The notes below the pieces were generated by a model that searched no databases, had not been told where the DNA came from, and saw nothing but the letters and a program-made list of their open reading frames with translations. From NCBI GenBank assembly GCA_014529385.2, contig CM043962.1, forward strand, positions 36,629,598 to 36,693,597: a DNA stretch of 64,000 bases, written 5' to 3'. Within the stretch, counting starts at the first letter, position 1. Every line of letters begins with the position of its first letter. Shown piece by piece: positions 55,763 through 64,000 of the stretch. A program made the position numbers and the translations under genes. Source of the stretch: Adiantum capillus-veneris (taxonomy: Eukaryota; Streptophyta; Polypodiopsida; Polypodiales; Pteridaceae).

Positions 55763-55975
55763 TTACGCTTGCCAACAATGTGAGCAATATGAAAATTGAA
55801 TTGCGAAAGAAGTTGCCCACCTTATTTGTTTGTTGGAGAGCTTGGTTTGTATCATGAAATACTTAAGACTTTGGTGATTCGTTCGTAGGATGAATGGATT
55901 CCCCAAAAGATAATGCTTCCATGTGTCAAGGAAATGTAGGACAACTAGTAGCTCCTTTTTGTAGATGCCCAACAC
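55763..55975 (-). pseudogene. RNase H fragment of chromovirus B
   Basis: YKKELLVVLHFLDTWKHYLL and ILRTNHQSLKYFMIQTKLSN match element A, but TDHQ has become TNHQ, which removes a catalytic Asp. The following WATSFAIQFSY...HCWQA is the start of the next domain. Confidence 0.88.
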
Positions 55976-56231
55976 TCACTCATTGAAATTGAGTCTTCAA
56001 CTCTCGTATGCTATGGCATGCCCTTCTTGAAGCAAAACTGCTCCAAGGCAATCTCTACAAGCATCACATTGGACCTCAAATGGTTTTGAGAGATCCGGTA
56101 GTGTAATTACAGGTTGAGATGTAAGCTTCTCAAAAGCATTTTGCTATTTTGCTGTCCATGAATACTTAGCGTTCTTCTTTGTTAAGTCATGTAATGGTCC
56201 TGCTATTTGTGAGAATTTTTCTATGAAGCGT

Positions 56232-56700
56232 CTATAGTATGCACACATACCAATAAAGCTTTGATGGTATCCGTATAGATCTTACAATGCTAGAGGTAAT
56301 AAAAGAGATAATGTGACCTACAGATTGGATCTCTTGAAGGAAAAATTCACTCTTCTTTTGATTAATGAAAAGTTCATTCGTCCTCAATGCTTGAAAGATT
56401 ACCTGGAGATGTTGCTTATGCTCCTCAAAACATTGGGAGTAAATGATAATGTTGTCAAAAAACACTTCAGTAAACTTGCGTGGGGTCTAATGATTTTCTC
56501 CATTAAGCAGTTGAATGTGGCAGGAGCATTTGTCAAACCAAAAGGCATGACAAGATATTCATAAACACCAAAGGTTGTGCAAAAAGCGGTCTTTACAATG
56601 TCTTCATTCACTATCCTTATTTGATGATACCCACTTTTAAGGTCAATCCTATTGAAGTAGGTAGAGCCTTGTAGCTTATCAAACATATCTTCTACCCACA
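56232..56700 (-). pseudogene. reverse transcriptase of chromovirus B
   Basis: FDKLQGSTYFNRIDLKSGYH (first catalytic Asp), KTAFCTTFGVYEYLVMPFGL and TNAPATFNCLM are the Ty3 RT palm. After a frame change, the catalytic motif reads FFDNIIIYSQCFEEH: the second Asp of the usual xxDD is Asn, which should abolish activity. NQKKSEFFLQEIQSVGHIIS follows. This block is what is deleted from element A. Confidence 0.9.
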
Positions 56701-57161
56701 GTTTTTGATAGTGATCCGGTTTAGAGCTTTATAGTCCACACACATGCTATCATTTGACGAGCGGGGAAAAGCAAGTGATGGATAAATAATGAGCATAGAA
56801 AATTGTGTGACGTTCTAACAAAGTGTATACACTAGGAGGTTTTATAAGTTGAACCTTGAATTTCCATGAACAAAAGCTCGGGTAACATTCTTTGCAAAAG
56901 GCTGCAAGCAAAGCCAAGGATGTTTGAGACATCCTTATACGTAATAGGATAGAAAGGCCTATGTCACAAGTTGGATCCATAGAAGCACCTATATAAGGAT
57001 GGTGGTCGATGAAACTCATTTCTTTCGTCTGAGGTGATTATCTTTACAACGCTTGTACAGTTGATTATCGATCACTCCTCATAATGTTAGTGCACCCTAT
57101 GCTTATGACAAATGCATATCATCATCAATGGTCATTAGTATTCCAAATATCTATCCATGTG

Positions 57162-57288
<127 letters not shown>

Positions 57289-58035
57289 CTTATGTTGGGG
57301 CATAGAGACCACTATGGGATCTCACTATAAATAGTATTCAAGATAACTTTAAAATTCCTAAGATTCCATCCATGTTTCTCCCTAAGGGGAAACAATTTTC
57401 CATGGTTTCTTCCTATAGTGTACAAAAATTTCATGGGAGGTGTGGGGCTAAAATGTACAAAAATGTTTTTTTTTGTTTTTCCATGTGTAAATGATTGCTC
57501 CCTATGATTTCTTTCTATAGTGTCAAAAAACATGTGATAGGATTAGTGGGTTCTAGCCGACCTCACATGGGAAACTTTATGCCCCCAACCACACATAGCT
57601 AAGTATCCAATCCCTCATGTTGTTTTCATCAACAACATGGGAATATTAAGAACAAGTCAAGTTAAAAGGCTATCACGTGGGTGTGTTGTGTGTATCTATC
57701 TGTGTGAATACATACATGCATGCATACACATACATGCATAGATATATATGTCTCTTAACTTGCCTTTATGGGCTGGCCTTTGAGAATGCAAATTGGAGTT
57801 CCGTTTGGAGACAGAAATGTTGGAGGGCCCTCCTTAGACATGAAGGCCTAGTGTTTTGCGAAGGTGGGTTTTGCACAAAGAAGGGATAGGGTTTAGGCTG
57901 ACACAACAAGAGTTGTTTCCTTGAACATGATAAAGAAGTGGGAGGCAAGAAGAGAGAGTGCATAATGTCGAGCTAGCATTTCAAATGGCCAAGATAGTTC
58001 TTATGAGAAACATTTGAAAATGACAACTAACTACT
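57289..58035. other. no recognised gene
   Basis: Two diverged copies of TTTCTTCCTATAGTGTACAA and TTTCTTTCTATAGTGTCAAA lie about 115 bp apart. Nothing else is recognised. Confidence 0.5.
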
Positions 58036-58500
58036 ATGAGGTCAAAATATGCTACCAGTAGGTGGTCTCAAGCACGTGGAGGAGATAGAGAGAAATCTTC
58101 AAAAGTGGGAGATTTTTTTGAGGACACAGAGTGTGTGCCAGTTGAAGATTTTTTGCAAGTGGAGAGGGGTGATGCAAGAGCGATAGGCGTGCATGCTGGT
58201 AGGGTTGACTGTGTGATTCTCTGTGTGGGCAAGATGATAAACAGTTTATGGGATCTCCCTAGGGACAGATATGCTTGGCTTGCCCTGGAGTCATCTCAAC
58301 AACTAGCACTACAAGGAGATACAACATGTTGGTGTGGACAGATGAAAACATGGTTTCAGTCACATGGTTTCATCATGGATAGATTGCCTCCGTTTCAATA
58401 CTCCCTGGATGCACCCTCCCTGTCTCTCACACGGACAAAGATCACCAGACTCATATGCCAGGATCTGATTCAGCTAGATACCAAGAGCACATGGATATAG
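58036..58500 (+). CDS. unrecognised ORF, 154 residues
   Basis: The frame starts MRSKYATSRWSQARGG and ends KSTWI with a TAG stop. It has a Trp/Tyr-containing block (DLPRDRYAWLALESSQQLAL) and CWCGQMKTWFQSHGF, then a leucine-rich end (TRTKITRLICQDLIQLDTK). It has no low-complexity bias, unlike most ORFs nearby, and ATG-to-stop length is above chance for this region. It may be the coding remnant of an unclassified mobile element or part of a longer gene. I assign no function. Confidence 0.4.
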   Translation: MRSKYATSRWSQARGGDREKSSKVGDFFEDTECVPVEDFLQVERGDARAIGVHAGRVDCVILCVGKMINSLWDLPRDRYAWLALESSQQLALQGDTTCWCGQMKTWFQSHGFIMDRLPPFQYSLDAPSLSLTRTKITRLICQDLIQLDTKSTWI

Positions 58501-58769
58501 CCTACACAGAAGTGATCTCAAAAATTATTAAGTCTACTGGTAATCCCAGCTCTTGTTCTATTGTCTTTGTACAACATTAGTTGTGTAAAAGGTGTCTTGA
58601 AGTAGTAAGAGGTCTTTTAAATATGCAGGAAGTGTCACATCAGGCCGTGATTAGAGTACTGCTTGGGAAATTTTAACAAAAGGAGGGTCCAATTGCACTA
58701 GTGCTACACGCAGCTCTCCTGCCACCTTCTTGAACATAAATTCAGAGCGAATATTGGTAACTCACGTTA

Positions 58770-59900
<1,131 letters not shown>

Positions 59901-60025
59901 GTAATGCGCTTTCTCAAGAAGACATTGCGGAGTGATTTGATACCTCTCTCAGGTAAGGGGATTAGATTGCGTCCTTGTCATTTACTAGACGTTCACTTTG
60001 TTTCATTGAAAATGGAAAGTTGTTG

Positions 60026-60027
<2 letters not shown>

Positions 60028-60058
<31 letters not shown>
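60028..60058. repeat. (CA)n microsatellite
   Basis: A CA tract just upstream of the GNAT pseudogene region. Confidence 0.95.
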
Positions 60059-60063
<5 letters not shown>

Positions 60064-60197
60064 CCTTACCAAATGCATTTGAGGTCAATAGAATAGGCTG
60101 CCAAGTGCAAGCCATAGCCTATGGCTCTGGGCTACACAACCTTACTCTCATCGCCTCCATTGCTATTGTCAAAATTGGCTGCCACCAACGAAGCGCA

Positions 60198-60257
60198 GTT
60201 TGTGACTAAGGCCCTAGCAATCAAAGCGTTTGTGACTAAGGCCCTAGCAATCAAAGC
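60198..60257. repeat. exact 30 bp tandem duplication
   Basis: GTTTGTGACTAAGGCCCTAG, continuing CAATCAAAGC, is repeated twice without change. Translated, it repeats KALAIKAFVT in an open frame (60121-60402) whose identity is unknown. Confidence 0.95.
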
Positions 60258-60339
60258 GTTTGAAGCTTCTTCTGACTCTCATTTTCAGGCTGTTGTAACC
60301 TCCATGTCTTCTCATTCAACAACTTTCCACAAACTTACA

Positions 60340-60901
60340 GAATTGATTTTTGTTATTAGGAACACCAACAATACTTGTCGGCAATCAAACTTGAAGCATT
60401 AAAGGAGAAAGTTGAGGGTAAAAGACCTAGGTTTGGCAAAGTCACCTCTATGGTATCTACCGTGCCTTCAAGATTTGCAGATATTGACCAAAAGATAGCT
60501 TTATTATGTAAGTTAACTGGAATCACCGATGGAGTAGTTGAGGATCAGGTGGTAGTAGGGTCTCTAGATCTCAACAGAATGCCAAGATAACTTGATGCGA
60601 TGTGTGGAATCCATCCCGAGGGTGTGGAAGGATAGTACCGAAGGGGCTATTTGAGCAACGTGTATGTTGCAAAAGATCTTCAGAGAAATGGTGTGGGCAC
60701 AAGATAAATCAAGCATGCACGGATGGTTGCTTTAAAACAAGTGACCTATACACACATGTAGCAATAGACAACAAAAGTGCAAAGAGGTTGTATATAAGGA
60801 GTGGTTTTGTGCTAGAGAGAACAAAGAAAGAGCATCACAGGCAAGATTCATGGGATGGTATTCACGTCTCTTGTTGTGGATGGACCTATCTATCAATTAA
60901 A
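60340..60901 (+). pseudogene. processed pseudogene of a plastid-type GNAT N-acetyltransferase
   Basis: No introns are seen. In shifting frames the sequence gives LSAIKLEALKEKVEGKRP, VVVGSLDLNRMP, GYLSNVYVAKDLQRNGVG (the acetyl-CoA-binding R/QxxGxG/A region), LYTHVAIDNKSAKRLYIRSG then FVLE, and ASQARFMGWYSRLLLWMDLS at the end. This order matches the nuclear-encoded plastid GNAT proteins of plants, where LYVHVAVDNEPAKxLYxKSGF and a QARFLxRPRRLLLW tail are typical. Several stops (TAA near 60588, TAG near 60630, TAA near 60702) and at least two frameshifts make it dead. Lack of introns suggests retroposition. Confidence 0.75.
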
Positions 60902-60931
60902 TAGCAAGTGGCACCCTTCTATTTTGTAAGT

Positions 60932-61047
<116 letters not shown>

Positions 61048-61257
61048 CTTAATATTCTGTCATTTTCAATTTCAAAACTGCCGATTGAGGGCAAGGGGAA
61101 AATAGACAAAAAATAGTGTAAAACCCACAAAAACAACCTAATTTTTAGAAATTTCCTCTAGAAAAAATCAACGAAAAGAATTTTGTATGTTTGGAAAATT
61201 GATTTTTCTCGTACACTGGAGAAAGGGGAGGGGAGGGGAGGGAGGGTAATACAATGG

Positions 61258-61589
<332 letters not shown>

Positions 61590-61734
61590 AGGGATTAAAA
61601 AAAGGCTCGCTCCAAAAACTGATTTTGGAGCAACGCAAGCTTTTTTTTAAAATTGTTAGCTGAGCAAAATCTGGAAAAAGATCCTCCAAAATCTCCCTCC
61701 ATTCCCATCCCCATCCACATCTCCTATGGAATTT

Positions 61735-62180
61735 TGAATTCAACGGAGTACTAAGCGATCTATTTATGATATGTACAATTGTCATAACATCCTCTCCCCA
61801 AAACTCATGAAGTAAACTCGCCATAGATAACATGGCTCTAACTCTTTCTTGAATCGTGTGATTCATACACTCAGCAATGCCATTTGGAGCAAGTGTGTGT
61901 ACGGCGTAGTAAACTATCATTGAATCCCTCTGTGGAGACAACTCTTCACCATTGTTAGTTCAAAAAGCTTTGAGATTTCTAGCAACTTGGTTCTCAACCA
62001 TGGTTAAGAATTTTTTGAAGTAGAAAACACTTTGTCTTTCCCCTTCAAGAGGTAGACCCACACCTTTTGAGTAGAGTCATACTCTTGATCTAATGGTGAG
62101 GAAGTTTGCCTAGTTTTCTTGCCATAGATACAATGCTCACATAAATTGAAATTAGTTTAGTTTAACACAGGTAAGTAGCC
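61735..62180 (-). pseudogene. copia integrase fragment of element F
   Basis: APNGIAECMNHTIQERVRAM with LSMASLLHEFWGEDV and IINRSLSTPLNSKF matches the copia core around the catalytic Glu (usually QNGVAERMNR). The two catalytic Asp regions, expected at 62180-61960, are not readable in any frame. The frame runs on into unrelated sequence at SKFHRRCG. Confidence 0.85.
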
Positions 62181-62700
62181 TCAACATTGAAGGATTTTCA
62201 TTCCTTTTTGGCTCATATGGCCCAGCCGGCTATGCCACAACTCAGTAGAAGGTTTCTTGGCTACATAGATAGAAATCTCTTTGACTGAAGAAACATATAA
62301 AGAGTACAATGAACCAGATTTGTGACCCTTTATGACAACCAAATTTTCCTTATGCACCATCCAAGAACCATTGCCAAAAACAATAGTATAGCCTAGAGCA
62401 TCAAGCTGACCAACTGACACCAAACTCTTAGTCAGTTTAGGAACATGTTTGACTCTAGAATCATAAGTCCAGTGCCATTCTTTATGCATAACTTGATATC
62501 TCACATACCGCATATATCAAGCTGATAGGAATCTCCAAGCTTGATTGAACCATGCATCACAGTATATCTGGAGGACCATTCCTTATGGGGAGTAACATGG
62601 AAACTGACACATGAATCAATGATCCAATTTTGCACATAACACTCATCAAGAGCCAATAATGCATCTAAACTCAAATTGGAAGTGAAAACAAGCACATCTA
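62181..62700 (-). pseudogene. copia protease and pre-integrase domain of element F
   Basis: The ORF 62695-62501 gives QNWIIDSCVSFHVTPHKEW: the active site is D-S-C instead of D-S-G. The next frame gives KHVPKLTKSLVSVGQLDALG, VFGNGSWMVHKENLV and ELWHSRLGHMSQKGMKIL. The last is the zinc-binding pre-integrase signature LWHxRLGHxS. A frameshift separates the two ORFs. Confidence 0.88.
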
Positions 62701-62819
62701 ACAGGTGCTACACGTCAAGAACAATCTCTAGAGGTGGACATTCAACCACATTGATCTCCTCTATCCTTACACTGCTCTTTGGAGTGTCAGACTTCACAAT
62801 AGCTTTGCCCTTTTCACAC

Positions 62820-63605
62820 TACAAAACATGACAATCTTTCTTTAAATGGCCTTTCTTACGCAATGGTAGAATTCTATATTTTTCAAGTAGCGGCCTTGAC
62901 TCTTGCTATGATTATGGTGATCATTACAATCCTATCAACGACCGTCGCTGCGACTACGTCCACCTCTTTGCCTATGGAAATTATGGCCACTTGCCATATA
63001 TACATCTCCATGCCCACCTTTATCGAGAGACTGACATCTAATCTCTTTACTGAGCAATGCACTAGTAACATCACTAAACTTCAGTTTACCGCCTGCCTGT
63101 AGAGTTACTAATCCAGTATTGAATGTATCATAAGAAGAAGGCAAAGAGCATAACAAGAAAATGACCTTCATTTCATCATCAAAACCCAACCCTTTTGATG
63201 TCAGCTGAGAAAATGTGCTATTGAACTCATTCGAGTGTGCATTAACATTGCTACCTTCCTTCATATTCAAACGCATAAGTTTCTTCATCAAGAAAACTTT
63301 TTTAGAATCACTCTTTCCATCCCAAGTTGCGCATAGAGATTCCCAAAAATTTCATGATATAGCCTTGTCCATAATTGTGAAGAATATGGTTTTGCCAAGA
63401 TGTAATTTGATTGTGGCCATGGCACAGTATCCAACTCTTCCCACTGATCATCAGTGTAAGCATTCTCTCTACGCTCTTTCAATGGCACTACCAGGACCTT
63501 GTTGACCAAGACATCAAGCATACATTGCTTCCAAATTGTAGAATTTGTGCCATCAAATTTCTTTATGTAGTAGTCTTCCCTTTCTGAAGCGCTAATATCA
63601 GCCAT
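62820..63605 (-). pseudogene. copia gag of element F (UBN2-type) with zinc knuckle
   Basis: ATG at 63605 starts MADISASEREDYYIKKFDGT with IWKQCMLDVLVNK, the plant copia gag N-terminus. The following ORF (63291-62935) has MKEGSNVNAHSNEFNSTFSQ and LTSKGLGFDDEMKVIFLLCS, then LPSSYDTF, the UBN2 domain. Further on, YHC and KKGHLKKDCH can be read, forming a C-X2-C-X4-H-X4-C knuckle only across a one- or two-base frameshift. A stop after KKFS (63288) separates the two gag ORFs. Confidence 0.85.
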
Positions 63606-64000
63606 AACTCAAGAAAAAAATGACCAAATATTTATTGGGCATAAAATTGATGGGAGAATTTTGACAGAGTTTTCCCTAGAATAGGAACTGAAATCCAAGA
63701 CAAAGTGTAGCAAAATCATTGGTTGTAAGAAATCAAATGTGGCAAGAACGCATATGGTCGACTAACGGGAAAAATCCAACAGAGTCTCCTCTATATGGGA
63801 AGCAAAATCTCAAACCCGACAAGGCAAAATCAATGCATAAAGTGACAAAAGCAACCACTAGGCATAAGAATGACGTATAAAATTGTCATGTGATCGCCAA
63901 CTGTCATGTGACCACCAACTCAACATCAAAAGCAAAAGTGTCCACTACCAAAAGAGGGGTACTCCAGCAACCTATATCCTCGAAAGTGTCTCAACATTTG
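63606..64000. other. leader or flank of copia element F, no gene seen
   Basis: The sequence is A-rich with two imperfect repeats of GACAGAGTTTTCCCTAGAATAGGAA-like and ACAGAGTCTCCTCTATATGGGA-like words (63662 and 63779). No primer-binding site was recognised. Confidence 0.4.

Larger units (their letters stand above)
53907..57060 (-). mobile_element. Ty3/gypsy chromovirus B, truncated relative of element A
   Basis: On the minus strand: RT (56690-56232), RNase H (55975-55763), a badly decayed integrase (about 55700-54739), the integrase C-terminus and chromodomain (54691-54269), a 3' untranslated region similar to that of element A, and a polypurine tract (plus-strand 53914-53926). The 3' LTR start TGTCATAAAATC ends at 53912 on the plus strand. 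Gag and protease are missing and the 5' side is lost before the CT tract at 57170. The 3' LTR beyond 53907 was not followed. Confidence 0.88.
61730..63605 (-). mobile_element. Ty1/copia element F, 5' half
   Basis: On the minus strand: gag (63605-62935), a zinc knuckle (about 62870-62830), protease (62695-62501), the pre-integrase domain (62513-62181) and part of integrase (61941-61735). The element stops inside integrase next to the microsatellite block, so RT and RNase H are lost. A 5' LTR should lie right of 63610, but no LTR end or initiator-Met primer site was found up to 64000. Confidence 0.88.

Overview
This window is plant nuclear DNA built almost entirely of nested, decayed transposable elements and very long microsatellites. 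The plant assignment rests on a chromodomain-bearing Ty3/gypsy element with an initiator-Met primer-binding site, Ty1/copia elements, a CACTA (En/Spm) element with TNP2, DUF4218 and DUF4216 domains, a MULE-type transposase with a SWIM finger, and an intronless pseudogene of a plant plastid-type GNAT acetyltransferase. The exceptional (CT)n, (GA)n and (TG)n content would suit a large, repeat-rich genome such as a homosporous fern, but that is a guess and I could not identify a species. I see no ordinary intact host gene.

Layout, left to right. 1-4300: minus-strand Ty3/gypsy element C, from gag to the start of RT, cut by the window edge. 5200-13790: a minus-strand MULE-like transposase gene split by two later insertions. 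One is an internally deleted copia element (6361-8209, TSD TGATG). The other is a 3.4 kb non-coding sequence with LTR-like ends (8715-12144, TSD GAAAA). Removing each insertion with one TSD copy rejoins MULE sequence. 13800-15090: AT-rich spacer, then a strange GC-rich and alternating CA/TG block with a cluster of CACGTG palindromes. 15307-19530: the most unusual locus, a multi-exon gene whose product combines a ParB/Srx-like motif (DGNHR) with the C-terminal motif I of an amino-type (N4/N6) DNA methyltransferase. It carries nonsense codons and looks decayed.

19786-38721: a three-level nest. Chromovirus A (1.6 kb LTRs) has a complete CACTA element (25915-36738, TSD ATA) inserted in its chromodomain coding end. 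That CACTA element in turn carries a gag-only LTR retrotransposon of TR-GAG type (27283-32265) in its second gene. The gag ORF is intact, and every junction can be read at base level. 38763-41860: minus-strand 5' end of another LTR element (D) with a tRNA-Asp-like primer-binding site. 42269-42602: a candidate MITE. 44735-49095: a nearly complete minus-strand LINE (L1-like ORF1, AP endonuclease, RT with YADD) that ends in a (TC)n tract rather than poly(A). 49600-53880: non-coding DNA with several local tandem duplications and a second LINE 3' end. 53907-57060: minus-strand chromovirus B, related to A, with damaged catalytic residues. 57170-61600: microsatellites, an unrecognised 154-residue ORF, another tandem duplication and the GNAT pseudogene. 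61730-63605: minus-strand 5' part of a second copia element.

The genes do not form a pathway. The coherent story is the order of insertions, together with repeated TAG nonsense codons that suggest C-to-T decay of methylated elements. All calls come from reading by eye; no database or alignment was run, and borders without a visible TSD are approximate.
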